Assembly: GCF_963678635.1 (NCBI RefSeq)
Contig: NC_087071.1
Span: 20,987,194-21,051,193 of the forward strand
DNA from: Symsagittifera roscoffensis
Lineage: Eukaryota; Xenacoelomorpha; Acoela; Convolutidae
DNA: 64,000 nt
Direction of reading: 5' to 3'
The position numbers and the translations under genes were made by a program. Of this stretch, positions 33,337-45,800 are shown in pieces. Each line of letters begins with the position of its first letter. Position 1 is the first letter of the stretch. Under the pieces are notes generated by a model that did no database searches, was not told the origin of the DNA, and saw only the letters and a program-made list of their open reading frames with translations.

Positions 33337-34246
33337 ATGATGGAGTGGAAAAATGCAAAATTTCCTGATGAAGTACGGAAAAATTTTGAACAATTCAGAA
33401 GGAATGCGAAAAAATGACGGAAGATGACATGACAAAAATTCAAAGTCTCCAGAATTGGAAAATGCCTAAAAAACCTCTAAAAGCAGGAAACGAAGTGATA
33501 ACAGATCTAGAACTCCCAACGATAGAAGAACAATCTACAAACGAAATAGTCGAAATACAATCTACAAGTGAAATTCATATAGAAGAATCGAGCATGCAGG
33601 GGACCAGTAGTAGTAGCAAACCTCAAGCTAAAACGAGTAAGCGGGCACCCCGATTTGGTTAGCAAGTTGTATGTGTAACGATGTTGAACTTCGAGGGTGT
33701 GAGGTGCCTAAAAATCCGGAAGCAAGAGAATACGTCCAATGCAGTTGCTTTCTTCGACGACTCAGTTGTTGATGGATTGTGTTTAAAAAATGTCGATACC
33801 TATTCATCAAGCGGCCGAAGGCCTCAACATGTCCTTCACATTTTCCGGGGAACAGATCTTAAACAATACCAGCAAGTTGCGTTGTGTGTGGGGGGCAACT
33901 GTTTTAGTGCGTGGAAAGACCAGCCATCAATGGCCCTTGATGATCAGCACACGGAAATTGTGCGTTTACTTAATCATGCAAATCAGTTTACCGAGGTATC
34001 TTTTATATCCCTTCTCCCAAGAGACGAACGGCGCTTTGCTTATGAAAAATGCGTATTGAAATGTTATTCTCAACCCTCGGCTATCGATTGGTAGGAACCA
34101 ATGGAGTGACCATGAATGATATGAATAGTGGTCGAATTCCTTTGTCGACCGATGAAACGGAGGATTTCGCAAATAAAGTTATGAAAAACTTGAAGAAAGA
34201 TTTCGAGAAACTGAGGTCCATGAAACGAGTCAAAATTTTTTCTTGA
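33337..34246 (+). pseudogene. SGNH/GDSL-hydrolase-like element protein, broken
   Basis: Three collinear pieces. A short frame from ATG 33337 stops at 33415-33417, overlapping the ATG (33414) of the next frame. That frame runs through TAG at 33660-33662 and on, in frame, to 34094. The last part shifts frame to 34049-34246. The N-terminal piece is a charged linker. The main piece has AFFDDSVVDGLCLK (position of the GDS serine block, first Gly replaced), LHIFRGTD, VALCVGGNCFS (GGN block) and ISLLPRDERR, the usual order in SGNH hydrolases. The last piece (LGYRLVGTNGV, MNDMNSGRIPL, a Lys-rich tail) is where the Asp-His block is expected, but the His is not evident. Such esterase domains occur in ORF1 of some LINEs and in other elements, so I infer a decayed element gene. 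Confidence 0.5.
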
Positions 34247-34590
34247 GTTTGACACTCTTTTGAATTTTTTGTTTCATTGTTTTTAGTGTGATTTTGTGAT
34301 AACCCATTTTGAAACCAAGATTGTGCGTCAAGGTATTGGTAACACATACTCTTTAAAATCTGCTAACACCCTCATTGGCTGAAAACTTTGGATGAGAGTG
34401 TTTTTCTTGATTTTTTTCCAAACCGCTTAAGAATCGTGATGTTTCTTGTTAATAACTGTGTTGCATGCCAGGCCAAGTGCCAACCAACTTTCATGGGCGA
34501 ACTTTGGATTTGAGTATTTTTTTAACAAAAATTATTACATATACACCTCGATAAGCCTATACGTATACACCTCGTTTTAAGCATACACGC
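34247..34590. other. Non-coding spacer
   Basis: No gene, repeat or RNA feature recognised. Confidence 0.3.
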
Positions 34591-34727
34591 ACATACCTAC
34601 ATATATACAGACATACACACATACATACATACAAACATACATAAAAACATACATACATACATACATATATACATAAACACGAGTACATACATACACATAT
34701 TCAACTATATGCATATGTATATATATA
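34590..34727 (+). repeat. ACAT-rich degenerate microsatellite
   Basis: Runs of ACAT/ATAC with many changes, the reverse complement of the GTAT type seen in the satellite array. Confidence 0.85.
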
Positions 34728-35154
34728 CATAGTTACATACAAACATAGCTACAACAATACACACTTACCCACTACAAACTAACTTAAATACCAGCTTACA
34801 TACATACTTACAAAAATTTTCGCCGCAGATGACATCATTTACTGCGGAAACATCGAAGACACCCTTACGATTTTATAAGGGAGATTTTTCAAAGAGAAAT
34901 TCAATGACGCAACTCTGTTCACAGGGAGGAATGAATGCAATTGCATAAACTGTTTGAACATTAGAAAGCTAATTTTTTGATTTGACCTACAACTTGAGAA
35001 GAAGTCACTGCCTGTGTATTTTTCCTAAAATGTTGTTTTTTTAAATATTATGATGATTATAATTGATTTTACTATTATAGTTACCTACACACATTAAAGT
35101 ATGCATGCATATACACATAATTACGTAGACCCATATACATTTACACATGCTTCC

Positions 35155-35206
35155 ATATACACAAACTTCTATACATGCATATGTACATACATATATACAT
35201 ATATAT

Positions 35207-35243
<37 letters not shown>

Positions 35244-35300
35244 CATATATGCATACATATATACATACTTATATACATTATATATACATACGTGCGTGTC
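35155..35300 (+). repeat. ATAC/ATAT microsatellite in duplication copy 1
   Basis: Alternating ATAC and AT runs; the copy in the second unit (38600-38730) differs in length. Confidence 0.9.
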
Positions 35301-36732
35301 TGTTTCACAATCTTAGCATATGCCTTTTCAGCAGCTTCAAACTCGCTCATTTTTTGCTGATATTCTATTCAGTTTCGTTGTAGGGTTGGTTTGACAGGAT
35401 TTTGATATTGAACCTTGTTTGCAGATTTCAGCAGATTATTACCAAAAGCCACCTAACTTGATGTACATATCTCCATACTACTCCCCTTGCTTTCGCTAGG
35501 TTAGCTGATGTCTATCTAATTTTCGCAGCAGCCTGGCATACCTTAATTTATAAGAGGTTGAATTGAAAGCTCTGCACCGCTTGATTCGAAAAAAAAACAT
35601 AGTTATCAGGCACGCAAAACAATAAAAAAACTGCATGATGTCGTTATCTAGACATTATCTCAGACAATTAATTCTTGGAAAACTGCTTCCAGATTTATTT
35701 ATTTTTCTTTATAATCTAACACTCTTTTTTTTAGTTGAGTTCATATTTAATTACTGATCTAAGCAGTGATGGAGCAATATTGCGGTCATCTACTTTATTG
35801 TAGGCCACGAGCCTTTAAACTCATGTGGCTATCAGCAAAGCAAAAAACAATTGCAACAATATAGGTTTATTTATTGTTCATTTGCAACCTCTTGATGTTC
35901 CAATGCCAACGCCTTTGTCCTGCGCGCGTTTTACCGGCGGCGTCTCTACTATAGCTTCCTAGTCTGTGCCCTGATCTTCTAGAAAAAACAGGGACGGTGG
36001 TCTTGATGGGATAGCATCACTGGAAGTGAATTAAGTTCCAACTCACTGGATACTCTCATTGGAGACTAAAGATAGTGTTTCGGGGACTGAACTATCATGG
36101 GTTAGTTCAGTAGCTTAAACTCAAGTCAAAAGTCAAAATATTTTTTTAATCATCTGCTAAGATGAAGAAAAACAACAAGAAAGGTTTAAGCAAAGATTGC
36201 AAATTTTTTTTTAGGACTGTTAAATATTTTTGGATGACGTTTTTCTTTCAGTTTCTATCATATCAGGTGAGTAAAACTCTCCCTGTGACTCTATGAAAGT
36301 CATATGGTTTCAAGGTCCGTTAAATGTTGATATGAAATTGATTGATGATGCAACAAAAGATAATGGTTTAGCGCTAAAGAATTCCGTTAATATAACCATC
36401 TGAAGCTTCCAAGTACTCAGGAGGTATGAAACGACTAGTGTGTTCCCTTTGCCTGAAGTCCTGTCAGACATAAAATTGTCACATTCTACATTCTTGTACA
36501 TAGTATAGGATGTTTCAAAGTGGCTATTTTTTATAGTCTTTCGAGTTTTCTTGAAGCAACAGAGATGAGAAGGACGCCTACAGTCCACAAGCATGAGTAT
36601 TTTGATATTACAAAAAAATTACTAAGTTACGTTTCACTTCCAAAAGCCCATCCTGAAGCTTAAAGCTTGCCTCCGAGTGATTTCGACAAGAGAAAGAAAA
36701 TACTAAGTAGTACTCTCAATAAAAAAATTTAG

Positions 36733-37330
36733 ATGGAGGAGGAATATGGTTGGCTGCATTGGATGACAAAAATGCTCATTTTTCGTTTGATAACTATCAA
36801 GAATTGCCTATTCAAGCTGAGCGAGCTAAAATTTTCGCTCCAAATCCAAAACATTCAGATATTTTTTTTTCATCAAATTTTTAAAATATTATGTTATAAG
36901 GTCAAACGGCAGTGCAGGAAAAATTTTTTTGCAATCTTTCAAAATGTTGATAATCCCATTAGAGATGCCAAACTACCTGAATCCTCGAGACCTCCTTTTC
37001 ATAGCGAAAAGCTTATCGCCCTCAAAAAGACGGACTGAGGATTGAGACTAATCGTCTTTAGCGACTTTTTAAGACGCATTGCAAACAAATTTGTTTCGCA
37101 TACAGAAAACGTGTTGCCTTTTTAACGGAAGCTCTTTAATAAAGTCAGAAAACTGATCTAAATAAGGCGGAAAAAATTATCCTTTTATGCGGAAACTATT
37201 TAGACGCTAGTAAAACAGCTAGAGTTGTAAATACGCAATTGGTATTTAGATGATAGAAATTCAGCCGTTGACTTGAATACAGTAGTTTGCAACCTTAAAA
37301 AAAACTGTGTAATTGGAACGAAATTGTGGT
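36733..37330 (+). pseudogene. Reverse-transcriptase relic, duplication copy 1
   Basis: Pieces of one protein in shifting frames. First comes ALDDKNAHFSFDNYQELPIQ, then PESSRPPFHSEKLIALKKTD. Next, past a TGA at 37036-37038, GLRLIVFSDFLRRIANKFV follows, and later WYLDDRNSAVDLNTVVCNLKK (WYLDD at 37240-37254), the catalytic YxDD box. The order is that of a reverse-transcriptase palm. Frameshifts and stops lie between all pieces. The family, judging from the WYLDD core and the C-terminal fragments downstream, is a retroelement common in invertebrate genomes, but I cannot name its clade. Confidence 0.65.
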
Positions 37331-37489
37331 CTGAGCTTTAATACTGCAATTTTTTTTTATTCCGACACTGAGGACAGATTACATTTCACTTTTAACTTCA
37401 TTTCAAAAAAGACGTCCCAGAAAAAGAAACAAAAAAACAAGAAGTACTAGAATCTTTAACAGGCGAACTTTGCTGTGAAAAAACCGCTT

Positions 37490-38160
37490 CTCGAAGTAAT
37501 TAAAGTGCAAGAAAAAATCGCAGATTTCTTCGAAAAACTATATGCCAGTTTTGGTTTTTACCTTCAAGAAAAACATTTTGTATGCCAAAAAGGCAATAAC
37601 TATTTGCTCTGAAATTTTGGCGTAAGAGCTCTTGGTTTTTCAAAACATTTTTTGGATCGCTGCGACCGAATACTAAAAAAACTGTTATGCATGGTCATTA
37701 AAATAAAGATAACGAGTTTCACAAAGAGTTTTCTTGCTTGGATTTGTTCCGCTCTTCCATTAGATTTACCTGCTATCTTAGCCTCTGCACTAAAAGACAT
37801 AAAAGCCCTTGACAAAATTTTTGGTTCCAACTATTTGTAGGAAACTTGAAACTATGCGTTTAAATTGTAGTTTCAACTTGGGAAAACTGAAGCGCCTCCG
37901 GAAAACGTTAGCCAAACATTTTTGAGCAGAACTATTTTTTGTCAACGAAGATGCAGTCTTCATTTTGGAATTCGAACCAACAGACCTCAAAAGTTTAACG
38001 CGTGTCAAGATATTTATTTGATTTTCAAGAGTTGAAGGTCAGCCCGTGCAAAAGTTCAAGATTAAAACTTTTGAACCAAGAACTCAAAACAGCAATAGAA
38101 CTATAGTTTAAGATCTAAAATTTTCGATCGGCATGATGGCTGGATTGGTCTTTCTCGACT
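37490..38160 (+). pseudogene. C-terminal region of the same RT relic, copy 1
   Basis: The segment LLEVIKVQEKIADFF is followed by DRCDRILKKLLCM and a hydrophobic piece, LALPKLL-type in neighbouring frames, all in the order expected after the palm. A related, more diverged copy of this stretch is at 58165-58690. Many frame changes; non-functional. Confidence 0.5.
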
Positions 38161-38168
38161 CAAATGTG

Positions 38169-38624
38169 CATAGTTACATACAAACATAGCTACAACAATA
38201 CACACTTACCCACTACAAACTAACTTAAATACCAGCTTACATACATACTTACAAAAATTTTCGCCGCAGATGACATCATTTACTGCGGAAACATCGAAGA
38301 CACCCTTACGATTTTATAAGGGAGATTTTTCAAAGAGAAATTCAATGACGCAACTCTGTTCACAGGGAGGAATGAATGCAATTGCATAAACTGTTTGAAC
38401 ATTAGAAAGCTAGATTTTTGATTTGACCTACAACTTGAGAAGAAGTCACTGCCTGTGTATTTTTCCTGAAATGTTGTTTTTTTAAATATTATGATGATTA
38501 TAATTGATTTTACTATTATAGTTACCTACACACATTAAAGTATGCATGCATATACACATAATTACGTAGACCCATATACATTTACACATGCTTCCATATA
38601 CACAAACTTCTATACATGCATATG

Positions 38625-38660
<36 letters not shown>

Positions 38661-41602
38661 TACATATATATATATACATACATATATGCATACATATATA
38701 CATACTTATATACATTATATATACATACGTGCGTGTCTGTTTCACAATCTTAGCATATGCCTTTTCAGCAGCTTCAACCTCGCTCATTTTTTGCTGATAT
38801 TCTATTCAGTTTCGTTGTAGGGTTGGTTTGACAGGATTTTGATATTGAACCTTGTTTGCAGATTTCAGCAGATTATTACCAAAAGCCACCTAACTTGATG
38901 TACATATCTCCATTCTACTCCCCTTGCTTTCGCTAGGTTAGCTGATGTCTATCTAATATTCGCAGCAGCCTGGCTTACCTTAATTTATAAGAGGTTGAAT
39001 TGAAAGCTCTGCACCGCTTGATTCGAAAAAAAACATAGTTATCAGGCACGCAAAACAATAAAAAGTCTGCATGATGTCGTTATCTAGACATTATCTCAGA
39101 CAATTAATTCTTGGAAAACTGCTTCCAGATTTATTTATTTTTCTTTATAATCTAACACTCTTTTGTTTAGTTGAGTTCATATTTAATTACTGATCTAAGC
39201 AGTGATGGAGCAATATTGCGGTCATCTACTTTATTGTAGGCCACGAGCCTTTAAACTCATGTGGCTATCAGCAAAGCAAAAAACAATTGCAACAATATAG
39301 GTTTATTTATTGTTCATTTGCAACCTCTTGATGTTCCAATGCCAACGCCTTTGTCCTGCGCGCGTTTTACCGGCGGCGTCTCTACTATAGCTTCCTAGTC
39401 TGTGCCCTGATCTTCTAGAAAAAACAGGGACGGTGGTCTTGATGGGATAGCATCACTGGAAGTGAATTAAGTTCCAACTCACTGGATACTCTCATTGGAG
39501 ACTAAAGATAGTGTTTCGGGGACTGAACTATCATGGGTTAGTTCAGTAGCTTAAACTCAAGTCAAAAGTCAAAATATTTTTTTAATCATCTGCTAAGATG
39601 AAGAAAAACAACAAGAAAGGTTTAAGCAAAGATTGCAAATTTTTTTTTAGGACTGTTAAATATTTTTGGATGACGTTTTTCTTTCAGTTTCTATCATATC
39701 AGGTGAGTAAAACTCTCCCTGTGACTCTATGAAAGTCATATGGTTTCAAGGTCCGTTAAATGTTGATATGAAATTGATTGATGATGCAACAAAAGATAAT
39801 GGTTTAGCGCTAAAGAATTCCGTTAATATAACCATCTGAAGCTTCCAAGTACTCAGGAGGTATGAAACGACTAGTGTGTTCCCTTTGCCTGAAGTCCTGT
39901 CAGACATAAAATTGTCACATTCTACATTCTTGTACATAGTATAGGATGTTTCAAAGTGGCTATTTTTTATAGTCTTTCGAGTTTTCTTGAAGCAACAGAG
40001 ATGAGAAGGACGCCTACAGTCCACAAGCATGAGTATTTTGATATTACAAAAAAATTACTAAGTTACGTTTCACTTCCAAAAGCCCATCCTGAAGCTTAAA
40101 GCTTGCCTCCGAGTGATTTCGACAAGAGAAAGAAAATACTAAGTAGTACTCTCAATAAAAAAATTTAGATGGAGGAGGAATATGGTTGGCTGCATTGGAT
40201 GACAAAAATGCTCATTTTTCGTTTGATAACTATCAAGAATTGCCTATTCAAGCTGAGCGAGCTAAAATTTTCGCTCCAAATCCAAAACATTCAGATATAT
40301 TTTTTTCATCAAACTTTAAAATAATATGTTATAAGGTCAAACGGCAGTGCAGGAAAAAATTTTTTGCAATCTTTCAAAAAGTTGATAATCCCATTAGAGA
40401 TGCCAAACTACCTGAATCCTCGAGACCTCCTTTTCATAGCGAAAAGCTTATCGCCCTCAAAAAGACGGACTGAGGATTGAGACTAATCGTCTATAGCGAC
40501 TTTTTAAGACGCATTGCAAACACATTTGTTTCGCATACAGAAAATGTGTTGCCTTTTTAACGGAAGCTCTTTAATAAAGTCAGAAAACTGATCTAAATAA
40601 GGCGGAAAAAATTATCCTTTTATGCGGAAACTATTTAGACGCTAGTAAAACAGCTAGAGTTGTAAATACGCAATTGGTATTTAGATGATAGAAATTCAGC
40701 CGTTGACTTGAATACAGTAGTTTGCAACCTTAAAAAAAACTGTGTAATTGGAACGAAATTGTGGTCTGAGCTTTAATACTGCAATTTTTTTTATTCCGAC
40801 ACTGAGGACAGATTACATTTCACTTTTAACTTTATTTCAAAAAAGACGTCCCAGAAAAAGAAATAAAAAAACAAGAAGTACTACAATCTTTAACAGGCGA
40901 ACTTTGCTGTGAAAAAACCGCTTCTCGAAGTAATTAAAGTGCAAGAAAAAATCGCAGATTTCATCGAAAAACTATATGCCAGTTTTGGTTTTTACCTTCA
41001 AGAAAAACATTTTGTATGCCAAAAAGGCAATAACTATTTGCTCTGAAATTTTGGCGTAAGAGCTCTTGGTTTTTCAAAACATTTTTTGGATCGCTGCGAC
41101 AGAATACTAAAAAAACTGTTATGCATGGTCATTAAAATAAAGATAACGAGTTTCACAAAGAGTTTTCTTGCTTGGATTTGTTCCGCTCGTCCATTAGATT
41201 TACCTGCTATCTTAGCCTCTGCACTAAAAGACATAAAAGCCCTTGACAAAATTTTTGGTTCCAACTATTTGTAGGAAACTTGAAACTATGCGTTTAAATT
41301 GTAGTTTCAACTTGGGAAAACTGAAGCGCCTCCGGAAAACGTTAGCCAAACATTTTTGAGCAGAACTATTTTTTGTCAACGAAGATGCAGTCTTCATTTT
41401 GGAATTCGAACCAACAGACCTCAAAAGTTTAACGCGTGTCAAGATATTTATTTGATTTTCAAGAGTTGAAGGTCAGCCCGTGCAAAAGTTCAAGATTAAA
41501 ACTTTTGAACCAAGAACTCAAAACAGCAATAGAACTATAGTTTAAGATCTAAAATTTTCGATCGGCATGATGGCTGGATTGGTCTTTCTCGACTCAAATG
41601 TG
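38169..41602 (+). repeat. 3.44-kb tandem duplication, copy 2
   Basis: Second copy of 34728-38168. It continues without a break into the 3' part of the RT relic at 41603-42070, whereas copy 1 is cut off at CATAG. Copy 2 therefore has the ancestral right junction and copy 1 the ancestral left junction. Confidence 0.95.
40186..40770 (+). pseudogene. Reverse-transcriptase relic, duplication copy 2
   Basis: The same relic as at 36733-37330, slightly better kept: 95 codons are open from 40186 to the TGA at 40471-40473, where copy 1 has a frameshift. The WYLDD box is at 40675-40689. Confidence 0.65.
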
Positions 41603-42070
41603 CATAGAGATTCTGGTGGATCCTGAGTGCCTTTATAAGGCAGAAGTTATTTTCTACTAGACGAGTCAGAGGTGTCAAACGGTTTGACGCTTGTTCCGTG
41701 GGCTGTTGGCTAGTAGCACTTCTGAGTAGTAGACCTCTTAGCCCCAATAGGATTGTTGCGGAGTCGGTTTGTAACCGTGGTATGGCTGCCACTGAAGCAG
41801 AAGGGCAAAAAATGACAAGTATAATGACTTAGTAGATAATGAAATTTCGAGCTAACTTTGTATGAACCAAAGCATATGTACGAAGGACACCAAAGCAACT
41901 TTTTTGTAAAAGAATCTTATGCGCAATACAGATTGCGAACGCCGCGTGCGTAATCGGCACAATATTTGACAATACAGCTTTCATAATTTTTTTCTTAAAA
42001 TAAATTAAAGTTTTTTTTGTCGAGTTACAATTTATTGTTGAAGAATCCTTATCGAGCTTAGTTCCAGTCA
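40920..42070 (+). pseudogene. C-terminal end of RT relic, copy 2
   Basis: It includes DRCDRILKKLL (41086 on) and extends beyond the duplication to a terminal block AIQIANAACVIGTIFDN encoded about 41923-41972, near the end of the protein in this family. Stops and frameshifts are frequent. It is followed by a CACGTAACAGTAATCAT-type 3' UTR start, also seen at 57585 and 59170. Confidence 0.55.
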
Positions 42071-42084
42071 CGTAACAGTAATCA

Positions 42085-42860
42085 TCACCGTTTCATAGTA
42101 TTTTGAGTTTTTATTTATGCATATAAATGGTGGTTGGGGCTTGGAAATTTTGGAAAAGCTCCGGAAAACGAAAACTATTTTTTTTACCAGAGCCAATTTT
42201 TGACAGATAAGTATCAGGCTTCATTTTAGAATTCGAACCAACAGACCCAAAAAGTTAATTTTAAAATTTTTGAAACAAAAACTCAAATTGTCGATAGATT
42301 GAAAACTAGAGTTAAAATTTTTGAATACAAAACTCAAATGAGCAAGAGGAAATTGATTAGGCTATGGGGCCTTCGATCGGCATGAATGGATATTATCGAA
42401 GATGGCTGGCTTGGCTTTTCTTGCCTGAAAGCTGCAGAGAGATTCTCCAGACAGCGGATCAAGAATACCTTTATAACAAGAAGTTATCTTCTACTGGTTC
42501 AGTCAGAGGTTATCAAACGGTTTGACGCGCGTTCCGTCGGCTGTTGGTAAGCAGCACTTGTGAGTAGTAGACCTCTTAGACCCCATTAGGATTGATGCGT
42601 GGTCGGTTTATAACCGTGGTACGGCTGCCGCTGAATCAGAAGAGCAAAAAAATGTCAAGCATAAAGACTTAGTAGATGATGGATATTTCTATCAGCCACT
42701 AGTTTTCGAGATTTAAGGTGAGTGCGTAATCGGCAAACTTTTTGACAAAACCAGCACTCAACGATATTTTTTTCCTAAAGCAGATTTGATTATTTATTTT
42801 GTGGAGTTGTTTGTTCTTGTTGAAGAATCCTTGTTGAATTCAGTAGTTAAATAAGTAATC
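42085..42860 (+). pseudogene. Second, 5'-truncated copy of the RT element
   Basis: A diverged copy of 41280-42050: shared landmarks are CTCCGGAAAACG, TTCATTTT-GAATTCGAACCAACAGACC, CTTCGATCGGCATGA, ATCAAACGGTTTGACGC, GTAGTAGACCTCTTAG, GTCGGTTT-TAACCGTGGTA. It lies directly behind the first copy in the same orientation. Confidence 0.65.
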
Positions 42861-45800
42861 ATCCCGGCATATAGAGCTTCCCACATTTCGAACTCTTCGA
42901 AAAAATCTCTTCTCTGCGGAAAAGAACATGTCCAGACATGATCAAATACGTTTACCCGAGAGTTTAAGTTTCGTAATCATGCCGCGAAACGACGGTTTTT
43001 AATAGAATAGTTTTCGATGAAAATATTAATTTCATATTCAAGCCGCAAAACGATAGTTTTATAGGTTGAAATTCAATGCAGCTAGAGACAACATGGCGCG
43101 TCATTGTGCAATTTAAATTAAAAACTAACCTGATTGGAAAATACTCTGACTTTCTATAATTTCATTTTCATACAGTAGTGTAATCTGATCAGTTGGTATA
43201 ATTATAACGAAATTTTAGCAAAGGCTATAAAGCTTGATAACATGATTAAAACTGCTTCGATATACCACGCTTTTATATATCTCTTTCCATCAAGAAAAGC
43301 AAAGCGTCTCAGAACACGGTGTCAGCTATAAACAAGGAAATATTCGAATAGTTTCTAATTCCAAATCAAAGTAAACCACTTCTAAAATCAAAGTAAACTA
43401 CTGAATCCATATCAAGTTTGTTCCTACCCCAAAATGGAGTAGACCAAAACAACAAGCAGATTTCCTCAGACTGCAGGAGGAAAAACCGAAACAAACTCAG
43501 ACTCAAACAAAGCATTGCAAGTGTCGGTCGAGAAACAAGGAAAGAGAGAGTGATTTTGAGCTGCTGATACATCTGGGCTGCAAAGCTTGATAAGTTTTTG
43601 TTTATTTTTCATGTTAATCTGGGAAATTGTTTAACGCCTTTAAGCCAAATGAATGTTACTTTTAAAATTAAACAAGAAGTTAACCGTTGAACCAATACTG
43701 TCATTGAATGAAATTTTAAGATACTGTATACAAACAGATTTATTAGAAAACAAGAAATTTACCAGTGAAAGCCTTCAAGGGAAAGCTCTCAAAATTTTGA
43801 TCCTTGCTACTGAACAGTTTCTAGACTTAAGAATTAAAAAAATTAGTTCATGAAAAGTTTGAAGAATTGGGCATTGTTATTTTTATTGAGTTTTTCCTAT
43901 ATTCAATTTCAAGATATAGTTTTTGCTGGTACCAATCAAGAACTGTTGAAGTTGAGAAAGCAAAAGTTAAAAATGAATTTAAGCTTAGGTTTGGGGTCTT
44001 AAATATTATTTAAGTGCAAGCGTGGGTTGAAGGTGATTAGTATCAGTTTCTTCATAACATTGTTTTCCTTTTTGATTATAATAGTCAGTCCTATTAAGCA
44101 AACCGTTACTAATACTTGTGGTTGGACTAATTCATTTCAAGTAGACCTTCAATTCTTTCTTATAAATCTACGTTTTCATTCATTTAGACTAAAGTGACTA
44201 AGTTGAGCAGGGATATAATGATATAATGCGAAACGTTCTTAACCACCGCCATCAAATGTAGGAAAAGTACAATATCAGGGTTGCTGGTTAGGTTTTATAT
44301 GCAGGTCTGAGCCTCATAACCTTTGTTGTGAACAAGATAGAAGCTCTACTAATGGTTTTCCTATGATAGGGAGAGCCAATAGCTTAATTATTCATTTCAG
44401 TTGAAGCGTAGTATGAGATGAAAAAATACTTTAAATCTACTAGGTCAGTATTTGAAATAAATAAAAATATTATTCGAGGTTCCGAACCCGATAATTTGTG
44501 GTGTGAATAAAATTCACAACTGTTTAAGAGGATTTTTTCTGTTCTCATAAGCCAGGGCAACAAAAACAATTACTTCATGGTAAAATTTTCATTTTTTAGT
44601 TTTTTGGCTTCTTGAACTGCAGAAAAAATAAAATAATTATAACTTAACAGGAGCCAAGCGATTGGTTTGCATAAAACCGAGGGTTCAGAGCGACAATTTT
44701 TTTTAGTTCGGATAAAAAATATTTTGTTGATTGTTTTTTTGAAAAAATGTTTTTTTTTGAAATTTTTTTTTCTATAAGTAGAAAAATTTGAGTATTTCAA
44801 GGTTCTGAACCCGATAAGTTTTTATCTGATAAAAATAGACGCTTGCTAATGGTTTCTGTTCTTCATTGGTAAGGCGAGCCGTTGAAATGATTAACTTTTC
44901 ACCTGGATTGTTAGTAACATGAGAAATGACTAGTGAAATTTTTTGGGATGAAAAAGAAAAGTAAAAAAGGTTCAAAAAATAAATTTAATCAAAGTTTTTG
45001 TTTCCAACAGTGTGCTATGAAAGTTTTGCATTTTACTAGGAAACAAAGTGCTCCTGGATTCTGGTTCAAAAAACTTTGTCGATTACAAAAATAAAGATTT
45101 TAATGGGCTTTCTACCTGATGCTTTCTACCATTTATCTATTTTGGTTCAGAAAATTACATAAAGTATGAAAAATAGAAAGAAACTCATAAAATCTAAAAC
45201 ACCAGATAACTGCTCATAAATCAATTTATGCTATATTTGATCTTGATTTTCCTTGATTGTTTCGTTATCAAACTTCCGAACCTTTTTGTTGTCTTGAGCT
45301 TAATTGTAAGAAAAATTGTTTGCATTTTTCTGTGTTTTTTTTGTTTTAAATATGTTGGTTTGAGAATTTGGGGGCAATTAATGCGGTATAGATTTCATTC
45401 TACTTATGTCTAATTTTTTTAATCCACCTGAATAAAAAACAGAACTTTGGAAATTACGAATTGTTGCATATTCAATTATTCCTTATTTTTCTTTCCTTAT
45501 TATTTGTCCTATTAGTGATTTTTTCATAAAGTTGGGCAATAACAGAGAGAGGTTTAACAAAAAAAAGTTTTTTACCATTGAAAGTTTTGACTCCTTGATT
45601 TCAAGTGAAAAAAATATCAAGCCTTCATTTTTTGTGAAAATATAGGGGTCGGAAAACTGGCAAATAGGCTAAGCTCTGGACTATTTTATGCTTACTATGA
45701 AGATTTTAAGAATCATGATGAAATATAAACCAAATTTTTAATGAGTGTTGAGTTATTTCATGCAAAAGATCGTTCCAAACTGTTTTGATTAAAGCAAAAT

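Larger units (their letters stand above)
34728..38168 (+). repeat. 3.44-kb tandem duplication, copy 1
   Basis: It is followed head to tail by a nearly identical copy (38169-41602). The unit starts CATAGTTACATAC and ends CAAATGTG. The differences I could see are scattered single bases and changes in the ATAC/ATAT run, on the order of 1%. The five bases CATAG occur at the left edge, at the joint (38169) and after copy 2 (41603), as expected from microhomology at the breakpoints. Confidence 0.95.

Noticed and set aside
36310-40030. A 94-codon minus-strand frame identical in both duplication copies (36310-36594, 39746-40030)
   Set aside because: Identity reflects the very recent duplication, not selection. 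The frame lies antisense to the upstream part of the RT relic.
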